This document shows positions 9,531 to 19,082 of a stretch of 50,436 nucleotides of DNA, in pieces. A program made the position numbers and the translations under genes. Under the pieces are notes generated by a model. That model was not told the DNA's origin. It searched no databases and was given only the letters and a program-made list of their open reading frames with translations. The number at the start of each line of letters is the position of its first letter. The stretch's first letter is position 1. Source of the stretch: Aestuariivirga sp. (GTDB lineage: Bacteria > Pseudomonadota > Alphaproteobacteria > Rhizobiales > Aestuariivirgaceae); assembly GCF_020252405.1 (NCBI RefSeq), contig NZ_JADCDA010000051.1:1-50436 (forward strand), read 5' to 3'.

Positions 9531-10417
9531 GCGCCGGTCCGCGAAATGCGCGTTCCCACGCCATGAGGCGTCAAGAGTTCGAGCAGCACCGAATGCGGCA
9601 CGCGGCCATCGAGGATGATGACGCCTTCAACGCCGGACCTCACCACATCCGCCGCGCTCTCAACCTTGGGGATCATGCCGCCGGTGATGGCGCCATTGGC
9701 GATGAGCTCCAGCAGGTCCCCCACCTTCAGCTCGCTGATCAGGTTCTTGCCCTTGTCGAGCACGCCGGCGACATCGGTGAGGAGGAGCAGGCGCTTGGCA
9801 TGAGTCGCCGCGGCGATGGCGCCCGCCGCCGTATCGGCATTGACGTTGAGGGTCTCGCCGTCGATGCCAACTCCCACGGGCGCGATCACCGGAATGGCGT
9901 CGGACTTCATGATCGTCTCGAGAATGCCGGTGTTGATCTTGACCGGCTCGCCGACGAAGCCGAAGTCGATCTCGACCGTTGTGCCGGTGGCGGGATCGGT
10001 CTTCTCCCTGGTGAGTTTCCGGGCGATCATCAGATTGCCGTCCTTGCCGGAGATGCCCACGGCACGGCCGCCCGCCTGCTGGATGGAGGCCACGATCGAC
10101 TTGTTGATGGAGCCCGACAGCACCATTTCGACGACCGACATGGTGGCCTCGTCGGTCACCCGCAGCCCCTCGCGGAACTCGGGCTGAACGTCCAGCTTGT
10201 CGAGCATCTTGTTGATCTGCGGTCCGCCGCCGTGGACGACAATGGGGTTGAGGCCGCAGACCTTCAGCATCACCATGTCGCGCGCGAACTGATGCGCGAG
10301 CTTCGGATCCACCATGGCGTGGCCGCCATATTTCACCACGATGATCTGGTCATCGTAACGCTGCAGAAAGGGCAGCGCCTCGGAAAGGATGCGGGCCGTC
10401 GTGGCGATTTCGTCCAT
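9527..10417 (-). CDS. argB: Acetylglutamate kinase
   Basis: Phosphorylates N-acetylglutamate in arginine synthesis. The 296-residue protein has the amino-acid kinase signatures VVKYGGHAM near residue 28 and [11 protein letters not shown] near 61, plus the conserved LTDVAGVLD and [12 protein letters not shown] segments. Its stop overlaps the nucleotidase start by four bases. engB lies 58 bases upstream on the same strand. Confidence 0.96.
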   Translation of the reverse strand: MDEIATTARILSEALPFLQRYDDQIIVVKYGGHAMVDPKLAHQFARDMVMLKVCGLNPIVVHGGGPQINKMLDKLDVQPEFREGLRVTDEATMSVVEMVLSGSINKSIVASIQQAGGRAVGISGKDGNLMIARKLTREKTDPATGTTVEIDFGFVGEPVKINTGILETIMKSDAIPVIAPVGVGIDGETLNVNADTAAGAIAAATHAKRLLLLTDVAGVLDKGKNLISELKVGDLLELIANGAITGGMIPKVESAADVVRSGVEGVIILDGRVPHSVLLELLTPHGVGTRISRTGA

Positions 10418-10475
10418 GGAATTTCCCCGTCAGTCCCGCAGCGTCCTACAGGACATTCATTCCGGTTTCAAAGGC

Positions 10476-11108
10476 CTAAAGCAGCCCCGCGATCTCCGCC
10501 CGGAGCTCCGGGATGCCGAAGCCCTTTTCGCTGGAGGTGGCGTGGATTTCCGGGAAGGCCGCGGGGTGCTTCTTCACCGCGGCGGCAACCATATCCTTGA
10601 CCTTGCCGAGCTCGGCCGGCTTGATCTTGTCGGTCTTGGTCAGCACCACCTGGTATGTGACGGCGGCCTCGTCGAGAAGGCCGAACATCTCCTCATCGGC
10701 CTTCAGGATGCCGTGCCGGCTGTCGATCAGCACGAAGGCGCGTGTCAGGCCGGGGCGGCCGCGGAGATAGCCCCTCAGCACCGCCTGCCACTGCTTCACC
10801 TCGTGCTTCGGCGCCTTGGCATAGCCATAGCCCGGCATGTCGACCAGCGTCAGCGCCTCGTTCACCTCGAAGAAGTTCAGTTCACGGGTTCGGCCTGGCG
10901 TGTTGGAGGCGCGGGCAAGGCCGTTGACGCCCGTCAGCGCATTGATCAGCGACGACTTGCCGACATTGGAGCGCCCGGCGAAGGCGATCTCGACGCTCTT
11001 GCCGGCAGGCAGCTGTTCGAGCTTCGCAACACCCAGCAGGAAGCGCGACGGGCCGCCGAACAAACGGCGGCCCGCGTCGATCTGGGCATCGGCGAAGGCC
11101 CCGCTCAA
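10476..11108 (-). CDS. engB: Ribosome biogenesis GTPase EngB (YihA/YsxC)
   Basis: An essential GTPase for 50S subunit assembly. The 210-residue product has G1 GRSNVGKSS at 45-53, G3 DMPGYGYA, and G4 TKTDKI. The start appears to be a TTG at 11108 that overlaps the yidC stop as TTGA; no better ATG exists before the GTPase core, so a weak, coupled start is likely. Its place after yidC and before argB is typical for alphaproteobacteria. Confidence 0.94.
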   Translation of the reverse strand: MSGAFADAQIDAGRRLFGGPSRFLLGVAKLEQLPAGKSVEIAFAGRSNVGKSSLINALTGVNGLARASNTPGRTRELNFFEVNEALTLVDMPGYGYAKAPKHEVKQWQAVLRGYLRGRPGLTRAFVLIDSRHGILKADEEMFGLLDEAAVTYQVVLTKTDKIKPAELGKVKDMVAAAVKKHPAAFPEIHATSSEKGFGIPELRAEIAGLL

Positions 11109-12880
11109 CTTTCGGCCTTCTTCTTAAGGAAGGGCAGACTGTTCCTCACATTGCCGAAGAAGTCGATCTCGACGCCATGGCGCTTCATGATGAAGGACTG
11201 CTGCAGGATGGAGAGCGTGTTGCTCCACGCCCAGTAGATGACGAGGCCGGCCGGGAAGGTGCCGAGCATGAAGGTGAACATCACCGGCATCCAGTTGAAC
11301 AGGCTGGCCTGCACCGGGTCCGGCGGCATGGGATTGAGGCGCATCTGCAGCCACATGGTGATGCCCATGATGATCGGCCACACGCCGATCATCAGCATAT
11401 GCGGCGGCGTCCAGGGAATGAGGCCGAAGAGATTGAACAGACTCGTCGGATCGGGTGCCGAAAGATCGCGAATCCAGCCGAAGAACGGCGCATGCCTGAG
11501 TTCGATCGAGGTGAGGATGACCTTATAGAGCGCGAAGAAGATCGGAATCTGCACGACAACGGGCAGGCAGCCCGACAGCGGCGAAACCTTCTCGCGCTTG
11601 TAGAGCGCCATCATCTCCTGCTGCTGCTTCATCTTGTCGTCGGGATATTCCTTCTTCAGCCGCTCCATCTCGGGCTGCAGCTTCTTCATCTTGCTCATCG
11701 AGGCATAGGACTTGTTGGCAAGCGGGAAGACCGCCGCCTTGACAAGCACGGTGGCGATGAGGATGGCGACGCCGAAATTGCCGACGAGACCCTTGATCCA
11801 GTCGAGCAAATGGAAGAACGGCTTGGTCAGGAAGTAGAACCAGCCCCAGTCGATGATGTAACTGAAGCCCTGTATCTGGTGAAGGTTCTCGATCGCGTTG
11901 ATGGTGCGCACCACCTTGGCGCCGGCGAAGAGCAGGCTGGTCGAGGAGGCGGACTTGCCCGGCTCGACCACCATCGCAGTCCTGGCGAGATAGTCCGTCT
12001 GGTAAAGGTCGCGGTTGTCGAACTTGGTGTGGATGAAGCTCGCCGTCACCGGCATCGTCTGGTCGGGGATTGCGGCGGCAGCCCAGTACTTGTCGGTGAA
12101 GCCGATCCAGCCGCCCGTGGTGTCGCGGCGGTCGGGCTCGGTCTGGCCGTTGACGTCACTATAGTGGACTTCGTGCAGGCTGCCGTCGAGCCAGCCGAGC
12201 ATGCCTTCGAAGAACACCCAATAGCCCGAGACATGCGGCGTGTCCTGGCGCTGGATGCGGGCATAGGGAATCATGGCGACGGGGGCGCCGGACATGTTCT
12301 CCACCGTCTGTTCGACGGTGAAGAGATACTCGTCGCTCAGCTGGATCTTGCGGGCGAACTTCAGGCCCGCGCCATTGTCCCAGGTGAGCGTGACAGGGTT
12401 GTTCTCGCTCAGCACGGCGGAGGCGGGCGCAGTCCACACCGTGTTCGAGTCGGGAAGCCTCGCGGTCGTCCCGGTGGCGGGAACGACCCCCTGCTCGGCG
12501 AACAGCGCACCCGGCGTTCCGGATGGCGAGAGGAAGGTGATTGTCGGGCTCTCCGGATCGATGGTCTCGCGATAGCGGAGCAGGTGGAGATCGTCGATCA
12601 TCGCGCCCTTCAGGTTGATCGAGCCCGATACATAGTCGGACTTGATGGCCAGGCGCGGCGACTTGGCGAGCGCTTCCTCACGCGAGGCGGCGATCGCCTC
12701 CGGCGTCATGCCGGGAACCGACCCGCCGACGGCGGGCGCGGCGGCTTGCTGCGTCTGCGCCGTCTGGGTCTGCGCCGCCAGCTTCTGCTGCAGGGGCGCC
12801 GCATAGAAATACTGCCAGCCGAAGATGATCAGCATCGACAGCACGATCGCGAGGATGAAATTCTTGTTGTCGAAGTTCAT
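11105..12880 (-). CDS. yidC: Membrane protein insertase YidC
   Basis: Inserts and folds inner-membrane proteins, alone or with SecYEG. The 591-residue protein has an N-terminal membrane segment ([19 protein letters not shown], residues 8-26), a large periplasmic domain to about residue 350, then the conserved hydrophobic core with a segment [19 protein letters not shown] and a cytoplasmic KMKKLQPEM loop. It lies in the conserved rpmH-rnpA-yidC string. Its start overlaps the rnpA stop (ATGA); yidD, which often sits between them, is absent. Confidence 0.97.
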   Translation of the reverse strand: MNFDNKNFILAIVLSMLIIFGWQYFYAAPLQQKLAAQTQTAQTQQAAAPAVGGSVPGMTPEAIAASREEALAKSPRLAIKSDYVSGSINLKGAMIDDLHLLRYRETIDPESPTITFLSPSGTPGALFAEQGVVPATGTTARLPDSNTVWTAPASAVLSENNPVTLTWDNGAGLKFARKIQLSDEYLFTVEQTVENMSGAPVAMIPYARIQRQDTPHVSGYWVFFEGMLGWLDGSLHEVHYSDVNGQTEPDRRDTTGGWIGFTDKYWAAAAIPDQTMPVTASFIHTKFDNRDLYQTDYLARTAMVVEPGKSASSTSLLFAGAKVVRTINAIENLHQIQGFSYIIDWGWFYFLTKPFFHLLDWIKGLVGNFGVAILIATVLVKAAVFPLANKSYASMSKMKKLQPEMERLKKEYPDDKMKQQQEMMALYKREKVSPLSGCLPVVVQIPIFFALYKVILTSIELRHAPFFGWIRDLSAPDPTSLFNLFGLIPWTPPHMLMIGVWPIIMGITMWLQMRLNPMPPDPVQASLFNWMPVMFTFMLGTFPAGLVIYWAWSNTLSILQQSFIMKRHGVEIDFFGNVRNSLPFLKKKAES

Positions 12881-13233
12881 GGTGTTCCCTTATCCGCCGG
12901 AGGATGGGCGGTGCGATGCAGCCTCTTCAGAGCGGCGCTGAGATCATTCTCGAGGTCGGGGAAGGCGCGCTCCGGGGTGGGCGCGCGGCCGATCAGCACA
13001 TAATCATGGCCGGGGCGGGCTTCCGCCGAAAGCCCCAGCCGCGCCAGCTCGCGGAGCCGGCGCTTCACGCGGTTGCGAACCACCGCATTGCCGATCTTCT
13101 TCGTCGCGGTGAAGCCAACCCGCGGCGGGGCCCCGTCACCGCGGGCACGCATCTGCACCACAAGGCCCGGCATGGCGGCATAATGCGCCCGGGCGGCGGC
13201 AACGAAATCCTGCCGACGCTTCAGGCGCTCCAT
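12877..13233 (-). CDS. rnpA: Ribonuclease P protein component
   Basis: The small basic protein that helps the RNase P RNA cleave tRNA precursors. At 118 residues it has the usual length. It begins MERLKRRQDFVAA and holds the RNR signature NAVVRNRVKRRLREL, which contacts the RNA. It starts 18 bases after the rpmH stop and overlaps yidC by four bases. Confidence 0.95.
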   Translation of the reverse strand: MERLKRRQDFVAAARAHYAAMPGLVVQMRARGDGAPPRVGFTATKKIGNAVVRNRVKRRLRELARLGLSAEARPGHDYVLIGRAPTPERAFPDLENDLSAALKRLHRTAHPPADKGTP

Positions 13234-13251
13234 TGTCCGACAGTCCGGCGC

Positions 13252-13386
13252 TCAGGCCGAAAGGCGCTTGCGGCCCTTGGCGCGGCGGCGGGCGAGGACG
13301 TTGCGGCCGCCAACCGTTGCCATGCGGGCGCGGAAGCCATGGCGGCGCTTGCGGACGAGCTTGGACGGCTGGTAGGTGCGCTTCAC
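13252..13386 (-). CDS. rpmH: 50S ribosomal protein L34
   Basis: A 44-residue, very basic protein opening [18 protein letters not shown] and ending [13 protein letters not shown], the standard L34 sequence. It starts with GTG at 13386, preceded by ATGGAG nine bases upstream. It is the first gene of the rpmH-rnpA-yidC-engB-argB string. Confidence 0.97.
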   Translation of the reverse strand: MKRTYQPSKLVRKRRHGFRARMATVGGRNVLARRRAKGRKRLSA

Positions 13387-13613
13387 GTTGCTAACTCCAT
13401 TTCGGCTTGTTCAGCCAATCATATCAAAAACATGTCCGGACATGCCAGATAGATCCCGGCAGCCGTCCCAGCGGCCTCGGGAAGTTGGTCCGGGCTTATG
13501 GGGGAAAAGCCGCGCGAAGTCAACGAGGCGCGCGGCATGTTGGACGCAGGCGCAGATACCTGCCGGCGCGACCCCCCTTCCGCTCGGCAGGCTGATGGTT
13601 CAAGCATGTCGGC
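13387..13613. promoter_or_regulatory. Divergent spacer upstream of rpmH
   Basis: This 227-base gap lies between rpmH (minus) and the TVP38 gene (plus), so it must hold promoters for both operons. The clearest structure is a perfect 14-base palindrome, CATGTCCGGACATG, at 13431-13444, about 45 bases before the rpmH start. Next to it on the minus strand is an AT-rich TTTTTGATATGATTGG that could hold the rpmH -10. No DnaA boxes and no small gene were found. Confidence 0.4.
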
Positions 13614-14420
13614 ATGATGATGTCGCCCGCCAGCCGCCCCCAGCCGGATGATAGCCTGCCCACCCCCGCCCCTGCCCGGGTCCGGCGCTGGCTGCCGGTG
13701 GCCGTGCTGCTGTGCCTGGTGACGCTGGTCTTCGGGCTCGGCGTGCAGAACCAGCTCTCGCTCGCCGCGCTGATCGAACATCGCGACGCCATCCGCAGCT
13801 GGGTCGATGGCCATTTCGCCCTGGCGCTGGCCGCTTTCGGCCTGCTCTATGTCACCGTCGTCGCCCTGTCGTTACCTGCGGCGGCGGCGATGAGCCTCAC
13901 CGGTGGCTTTCTGTTCGGCTGGGCGGTCAGCGCCCCCATCGCCACGCTGGCCGCAACGGCAGGTGCGGCCATCGTCTTCGAGATCGTCAAGACCTCGTTT
14001 GGGGCGGTCCTGGCGGAACGTTCCGGTCCCTTCCTCACACGGCTGTCACGCGGCTTTGCCGAAAATGGCTTCAGCCTGCTCCTGTTCCTGCGTCTCACAC
14101 CCGTTTTCCCCTTTTGGGCGGTGAATGCCGTGGCGGGGTTGAGCCGCATGCCGCTGTCCACCTTTCTCGCGGCCACGGCAATCGGCATTATTCCCGGCGC
14201 GATTGCCTTCGCGCTGGTGGGTTCCGGCCTCGACACGCTTGTCGACGACCAGGCGCTGGCCTTCAAGGTCTGCGCCGCGCAGAACGGGGCGGAGAACTGC
14301 CAGGTCTCGCTCAGCCCCGTGGCTCTGATCTCGCCGGAGCTGCTGTGGGGCCTCGCCGGGCTTGGCATCATCGCGCTGGCGCCCATGCTGGTGAAACTGT
14401 GGAAAGGCCACAAGCCATGA
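13614..14420 (+). CDS. TVP38/TMEM64 family membrane protein
   Basis: A 268-residue integral membrane protein with about six hydrophobic segments. The first is near residues 26-46 (PVAVLLCLVTLVFGLGV). The SNARE-associated (DedA-like) core runs from about 75 to 210, with AMSLTGGFLFGWAV and FLRLTPVFPFWAVNAVAG, which fits the conserved re-entrant motifs. Family members are linked to lipid handling or membrane homeostasis, with no firm bacterial function. Three adjacent ATG codons leave the exact start open. The stop overlaps the next gene by four bases (ATGA). Confidence 0.85.
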   Translation: MMMSPASRPQPDDSLPTPAPARVRRWLPVAVLLCLVTLVFGLGVQNQLSLAALIEHRDAIRSWVDGHFALALAAFGLLYVTVVALSLPAAAAMSLTGGFLFGWAVSAPIATLAATAGAAIVFEIVKTSFGAVLAERSGPFLTRLSRGFAENGFSLLLFLRLTPVFPFWAVNAVAGLSRMPLSTFLAATAIGIIPGAIAFALVGSGLDTLVDDQALAFKVCAAQNGAENCQVSLSPVALISPELLWGLAGLGIIALAPMLVKLWKGHKP

Positions 14421-15826
14421 GCACCAGGAGTTTCGACATCGCGGTGATCGGCGCAGGCTCCGGCGGCCTCTATTTCGCGGCCGCCGCCGTGCAATTCGGG
14501 CAGCGCGTGGTGCTGTTCGAAAAGGCCGAGATGGGCGGCGAGTGCCTCAACACCGGCTGTGTGCCCTCCAAGGCCTTGCTCGCCGCCGCGAAGCAGGCCC
14601 AGGCGATGCGCGATGCGGCGCGCGTGGGCATCACGCCGGTGGAGCCGCAGATCGACTTCGCCGCGGTTAGCGCCCATGTGCAGGGCGCCATCGCCGCCAT
14701 TGCGCATCATGACAGCCAGCAGCGCTTCGAAGCTCTCGGCGTCACCGTCATCCGCGCCGCGGCCCGTTTCATCGACGGCCGCAGTCTCGAAGCCGGGGGT
14801 GAGCGCTACAGCGCGCGCCGCACCGTCATCGCCACCGGCTCGCACCCCGCCATACCGCCCATCCCGGGACTGGGCGGCGTCCCCTACCTCACCAACGAGA
14901 CGCTGTTTGCCAACGCAACTCTGCCCTCGCACCTCCTTGTCCTCGGCGGCGGCCCCATCGGCATGGAGATGGCGCAGGCGCACCGGCGGCTTGGCGCGCG
15001 CGTCACCGTCATCGAAGCCGCCACGCCGCTGGCGCAGGATGACCCTGAACTCGCGGCGACAGTGCTTGCGCGGCTTGCGAAGGAAGGCGTCAGCATCGCC
15101 GCATCGACCGCCGTCACCCGCGTCACCCGCGCTGACGGGGGCATCGCACTCGAAGCCGGCGGCCGCACCTTCACCGGCTCGCACCTGCTGGTCGCCACCG
15201 GCCGCAAGCCCAATATCGAAGGTCTCGGGCTCGACGCGGCGGGGATCGCCTTCACGCCGCAGGGCATCACGGTCGATAAGGGCCTGCGCACGACCAACCG
15301 CCGGGTCTATGCCATCGGCGATGTGGCGGGCGGGCGCTTCACCCACGAGGCGGGCTATCAGTCCGGCGTCGTCATCCGCAACGCGCTCTTCGGCCTTCCC
15401 GCCAGGGCGACGGCCGCAATCCCGCATGTCACCTACACCGATCCCGAGCTTGCGCAGATCGGCCTCACCGAGGCGCAAGCGCGCGCCGCCCACGGCGACG
15501 CCATCCGCGTGCTGCGCGCGCCCTTCAGCGGCAATGACCGCGCCATTGCCGAAGGCCACGCCGAGGGCCTCGTCAAGATAATCACCACCCGCCGCGGCCG
15601 CATCCTCGGCGCCGGCATTGTGGGGCCGGGCGCTGGCGATCTCCTGCAGCCCTGGGTTCTGGCGCTGGAGCGCGGCCTCAGGATCGGCTCGCTCGCCTCC
15701 ACCATCCTGCCATACCCCACCCGCGGCGAGGCCTCGCGGCGCGCCGCCATCGGATATTTTGCGGATTTCGCATCCCATCGGCTCGTCCGCGGCGCAATCG
15801 GGCTGATGAGCAGGATCAGGCCATGA
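14417..15826 (+). CDS. MerA/Lpd-like FAD-dependent disulfide oxidoreductase
   Basis: A 469-residue flavoprotein of the pyridine nucleotide-disulfide oxidoreductase family. It has an N-terminal FAD site (IGAGSGG), the redox-active disulfide CLNTGCVPSK, a second nucleotide fold LVLGGGPIGMEMAQ, and the FAD-binding YAIGDVAGG. The C-terminal dimer domain reads LPYPTRGEA where dihydrolipoamide dehydrogenase has a His-Pro-Thr...Glu pair, so the catalytic His is missing and this is not a true Lpd. It resembles the mercuric-reductase-like proteins often paired with TVP38 proteins, but no MerA-type N-terminal metal domain is present. It is coupled on both sides by ATGA overlaps. The substrate is unknown. 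Confidence 0.85.
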   Translation: MSTRSFDIAVIGAGSGGLYFAAAAVQFGQRVVLFEKAEMGGECLNTGCVPSKALLAAAKQAQAMRDAARVGITPVEPQIDFAAVSAHVQGAIAAIAHHDSQQRFEALGVTVIRAAARFIDGRSLEAGGERYSARRTVIATGSHPAIPPIPGLGGVPYLTNETLFANATLPSHLLVLGGGPIGMEMAQAHRRLGARVTVIEAATPLAQDDPELAATVLARLAKEGVSIAASTAVTRVTRADGGIALEAGGRTFTGSHLLVATGRKPNIEGLGLDAAGIAFTPQGITVDKGLRTTNRRVYAIGDVAGGRFTHEAGYQSGVVIRNALFGLPARATAAIPHVTYTDPELAQIGLTEAQARAAHGDAIRVLRAPFSGNDRAIAEGHAEGLVKIITTRRGRILGAGIVGPGAGDLLQPWVLALERGLRIGSLASTILPYPTRGEASRRAAIGYFADFASHRLVRGAIGLMSRIRP

Positions 15827-17286
15827 CGGGCGGCGCGGCGCGGCATGAGGGGCCGGGCCTCCTGCGGGGGCTGTCCGGCAAGGTGCTGGCGATGACCGTT
15901 GTCTTCGTCATGCTGGGCGAAGTGCTGATCTTCCTGCCCTCCATCGCCAATTTCCGCATCCAGTGGCTGAAGGGCCGCATCGCCCAGGCCGAAATCGCGG
16001 CGCTCGCGGCGGAAGCCGCCCCCGACCGCATTCTCTCGCCCGACCTGCGCACCGAAATCCTGAAGGGGGCGGGCGTGCTCGTCGTTTCCCTCACCCGCGG
16101 CGAAACGCGCAGGCTGATGCTGAGGAGCGAGACCGATCACATGATCGATGCGTCCTATGATCTGCGCGGCGTCTCGTGGCCCGTGGCCATCGCCGATGCC
16201 TTCGCCGTTCTGCTGCAGCCCGCCGGCCGCGTTATCGGCGTCATCGACAAGCCGCCCAACATGTCGGGCGACGTGATCGAGGTGGCGCTTTTCGAAAAAC
16301 CGCTGCGCGAGGCGATGCTGCGCTCGGGCCTCAATATCTTCCTGCTTTCCGTCGTGCTCTCCGCCATCGTCGCGGGCCTCGTCTATCTGGCGCTCAACAT
16401 CGTGCTTATCCGCCCGATGAAACGGCTGACGCGCAACATGACGGTCTTCGCGCAGAACCCGGAGGACCGCTCGCGCATCATCGTTCCCTCGGCGCGCCAG
16501 GACGAGATCGGCATCGCCGAGCGCGAGCTCCATGACATGCAGTCGGAACTCACCGCCATGCTGCAGCAGAAGAGCCGTCTTGCGGCTTTGGGCCTTGCGG
16601 CGGCGAAGGTGAGCCACGATCTGCGCAACATGCTCTCCTCCGCCCATGTGATCTCCGACCGCCTGTCGATGGCGGAGGATCCGACCGTGAAGCGCTTTGC
16701 GCCCAAACTCATCGTCAGCCTCGACCGCGCCATTTCCTTCCTCACCGCCACGCTGAAATTCGGCCGCGCCGACGAACCGCCGCCGGTGCGCGAACGGCTG
16801 CCGCTGAAGGACATCGCCGAAGAGGTGATCGACACCGCCGTGCTGCAGGCGTCCTCGCGCGTCGTGCTGTTCAACCACGTGCCGCCCGGCCTCGAGATCG
16901 ACGCCGACCGCGAACACCTGAACCGCGTGCTCACCAACCTGCTGCGCAACGCCATCCAGGCGCTGGAACATCAGGAGGAGGAGGCCGATGGCCGTGTCAT
17001 CCTCTCCGCCTGGCGCGAGGGCGCGGTGGTGGTGATCGAGGTGAGGGACAATGGCCCGGGCATTCCGGAGCGGGTGCGCCCGAAACTGTTCGAGGCCTTC
17101 CAGAGCGCCGCCAGGCCGGGCGGCGTTGGCCTGGGCCTGGCCATCGCGGCGGAGCTGATCCGGTCCCATGGCGGCGAGATCAGGCTCAGGGAAACCGGGC
17201 CGGAGGGAACCGTCTTCCACGTGGTGGTGCCGGACGCCGTGGTGGAACTGCGCCCTGGCCGAAGAGGCGCCCGCAACCGGGCATGA
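15823..17286 (+). CDS. Orphan membrane sensor histidine kinase
   Basis: A 487-residue kinase. A first membrane segment lies at about 20-40, a periplasmic sensor region of about 125 residues has no recognised domain, and a second membrane segment (LLSVVLSAIVAGLVYLALN) is near 168-190. A HAMP-like linker follows. The phospho-acceptor is His265 in KVSHDLRNML. The ATPase domain has N box LLRNAIQALE, G1 DNGPGIPE and G2 GVGLGLAIA. No response regulator gene is in the window. Its start overlaps the flavoprotein gene (ATGA), so it is made with a membrane protein and a redox enzyme; redox or envelope sensing is an inference. Confidence 0.9.
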   Translation: MTGGAARHEGPGLLRGLSGKVLAMTVVFVMLGEVLIFLPSIANFRIQWLKGRIAQAEIAALAAEAAPDRILSPDLRTEILKGAGVLVVSLTRGETRRLMLRSETDHMIDASYDLRGVSWPVAIADAFAVLLQPAGRVIGVIDKPPNMSGDVIEVALFEKPLREAMLRSGLNIFLLSVVLSAIVAGLVYLALNIVLIRPMKRLTRNMTVFAQNPEDRSRIIVPSARQDEIGIAERELHDMQSELTAMLQQKSRLAALGLAAAKVSHDLRNMLSSAHVISDRLSMAEDPTVKRFAPKLIVSLDRAISFLTATLKFGRADEPPPVRERLPLKDIAEEVIDTAVLQASSRVVLFNHVPPGLEIDADREHLNRVLTNLLRNAIQALEHQEEEADGRVILSAWREGAVVVIEVRDNGPGIPERVRPKLFEAFQSAARPGGVGLGLAIAAELIRSHGGEIRLRETGPEGTVFHVVVPDAVVELRPGRRGARNRA

Positions 17287-17407
17287 ACCTTGTCCTTTCC
17301 GCGCTTGACGGGGGCGCCTCATTCAATGTCTATAGCGTTCGCAACCGAACCACAGGGGGTGGAGAAATGTCAGGCCCCCGAACACAGGAGCTCAAGACCA
17401 CTTGCCA

Positions 17408-17962
17408 ATGCCACCCAGGAGGCCGTCACTCAGCCGCGGAGCCGCCCCCCCGCAAAAGGAAGAAGGACACAGGATCAACCACCGCATCGACGCCCGCGAC
17501 GTGCGTCTGATCGGCGCCGATGGCGCGAATGTCGGCGTCGTGCCGATCCGCCAGGCCATCATGATGGCCGAGGAAGCGAACCTCGACCTGGTCGAAATTT
17601 CACCGGACGCCAAGCCCCCGGTCTGCAAGATCCTCGACTACGGTAAGTTCAAGTTTCAGGAACAGAAAAAGGCCGCCGAGGCCCGCAAGAAGCAGAAGGT
17701 CATCGAGATCAAGGAGATCAAGATGCGCCCGATGATCGACGATCACGATTACGACGTGAAGATGAAGGCGATCAGGCGCTTCTTCGAGGAAGGCGACAAG
17801 GTCAAGATCACGCTCCGCTTCCGCGGCCGCGAAATGGCCCACCAGGAATTGGGCCAGCAGCTTCTCGACCGTGTCAAGAAAGACGTCGTCGAGACCGCCA
17901 AGGTCGAATCCGAACCCCGCTTCGAAGGCCGCCAGATCGTCATGGTCCTGGCGCCCAAGTAG
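17408..17962 (+). CDS. infC: Translation initiation factor IF-3
   Basis: IF-3 binds the 30S subunit and checks the start codon and initiator tRNA. The 184-residue product has the N-domain signature [19 protein letters not shown], a basic linker rich in Lys, and the C-domain [11 protein letters not shown]-like segment (here [14 protein letters not shown]). The ATG at 17408 is chosen; a TTG at 17402 is also possible, and infC often uses unusual starts. Normally rpmI and rplT follow at once, but here about 6 kb of unrelated genes intervene. A hairpin covers the stop codon. Confidence 0.93.
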   Translation: MPPRRPSLSRGAAPPQKEEGHRINHRIDARDVRLIGADGANVGVVPIRQAIMMAEEANLDLVEISPDAKPPVCKILDYGKFKFQEQKKAAEARKKQKVIEIKEIKMRPMIDDHDYDVKMKAIRRFFEEGDKVKITLRFRGREMAHQELGQQLLDRVKKDVVETAKVESEPRFEGRQIVMVLAPK

Positions 17963-17972
17963 CGGGCGCCAG
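17948..17972 (+). terminator. Hairpin at the infC stop
   Basis: CTGGCGCCC (17948-17956) and GGGCGCCAG (17964-17972) form a perfect 9-bp stem spanning the IF-3 stop codon, followed by TTCC without a long T-run. It lies just before the convergent isomerase gene, so it may end or stabilise the infC transcript. The lack of rpmI downstream fits a 3' end here. Confidence 0.5.
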
Positions 17973-17986
17973 TTCCGCCGGTCAGG

Positions 17987-18913
17987 TCATTCCGCCGCCT
18001 GGCGGAGAAGGGTGCGCGCCGTGGCCGCCATCGCCCTGGTGGCGGCGACGCAGTCCGCCGCAGCATACCAGTAGCGCTGCTTCAGCTCGATGTTGAACAC
18101 CACACCCTGCGGGAACGCGCAGGCGGCCATCAGATCGGCCCAGGGAATGTCGCCCCAGCCCACGGGCAAGTGCAGGTCGCCATGGCCGAAAGCCAGGCGT
18201 TCGCCTTCGGTGAACATCCAGATGTCGTCCTGGCGGCCGAAGCTGTCATGGATGTGCAGGTGCTGCGCGAAGGGGGCCAGCGCCGCCACTTCGGCGATAT
18301 AGTCGGCGCGGCGGCCCTCGACGTCGAGCCTGAGGTAGGAATGGCTGAAGTCGATGGTGGCCCGCACCGCCGGGTGGCCGATGGCCGCCAGTTCCCGCGC
18401 CAGGCGGGCGGGCGCCGGGGTATGCGTGCGGGCATCGTCGGTGAACAGCGTCTCGACGCAGATTGTCAGCCCGCGCGCCGCGGCAAGATCACCCGCCCGG
18501 GAGAGCCATTCGCGCTGGCGGTCATAGGCGCTTTCGAGGCCCTGCGCCTGCTCCGTGGGAGTGACCCCGGCATGCAGCACATAATTGCCTGCGCCCACCG
18601 CGGCGGCGACGTCGAGCGAGGCTTCCAGCACCTCGAAATGGCGCGGCAGCCGCCACGCCGCATCCATGAAATTGAGGGCCAGCGGCCCATGCACGGTGAA
18701 GGCCACGCCGCGCCCGGCGCAGGCGCGCTTGACTGCCGCCAGCTGCGGCGGGCGGATGCGGCCGCCCACCACGATGTCCATGTCATAGGTGGGCAATTCG
18801 ATCGATTCGACGCCCAGTTCCTCGATCATGTCGAGTTCGCTGGCAAGGTCCGAGAGGTCGTCGGCGCGTTTGTGGGCGGAGATACCCGTCCCGGCAATTC
18901 CGTTCGGCAACAT
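17987..18913 (-). CDS. Sugar phosphate isomerase/epimerase-like TIM barrel protein
   Basis: A 308-residue member of the xylose isomerase-like (AP endonuclease family 2) barrel fold. Likely metal ligands are spread along the barrel as usual: Glu in CVETLFTD, Asp and His in IDFSHSYL, His in HLHIHDSFG, Asp in GHGDLHLPVG, and Glu near the end in NIELK. The ATG at 18913 follows CAGGATC and gives a standard barrel N-terminus; longer frames upstream add no recognisable sequence. The substrate cannot be told. It is convergent with infC. Confidence 0.8.
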   Translation of the reverse strand: MLPNGIAGTGISAHKRADDLSDLASELDMIEELGVESIELPTYDMDIVVGGRIRPPQLAAVKRACAGRGVAFTVHGPLALNFMDAAWRLPRHFEVLEASLDVAAAVGAGNYVLHAGVTPTEQAQGLESAYDRQREWLSRAGDLAAARGLTICVETLFTDDARTHTPAPARLARELAAIGHPAVRATIDFSHSYLRLDVEGRRADYIAEVAALAPFAQHLHIHDSFGRQDDIWMFTEGERLAFGHGDLHLPVGWGDIPWADLMAACAFPQGVVFNIELKQRYWYAAADCVAATRAMAATARTLLRQAAE

Positions 18914-19082
18914 GGCTGATGATCCTGATGCGGCGGCACCGCGCCGCCTCCGGTCGAAAACTAGTGCGGCGCGGTGAAGGTGCCGTGACGATTTGGCGGC
19001 GGACAGCGCCAAGCCCCCTCTTTTATGTGACAGCAAATCTTCGCAATATCGTCATTCGAACTTCATGAAAGGGTGGGTTGCG

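Noticed and set aside
13231-13613. Replication origin beside rpmH
   Set aside because: rpmH is near oriC in many bacteria, but no DnaA boxes, dnaA gene or AT-rich unwinding region was seen, and alphaproteobacterial origins usually lie elsewhere.
13847-15778. Long minus-strand frame opposite the TVP38 and flavoprotein genes
   Set aside because: Composition is that of a reverse-strand shadow, and the plus strand has clear, overlapping real genes.
14417-15826. Dihydrolipoamide dehydrogenase (lpd)
   Set aside because: The C-terminal His-Pro-Thr...Glu pair is not present and no 2-oxoacid dehydrogenase genes are near.
17290-17355. infC promoter with TTGACG and TATAGC
   Set aside because: The spacing is about 20 bases, too long for a good sigma-70 promoter, and no independent support was found.
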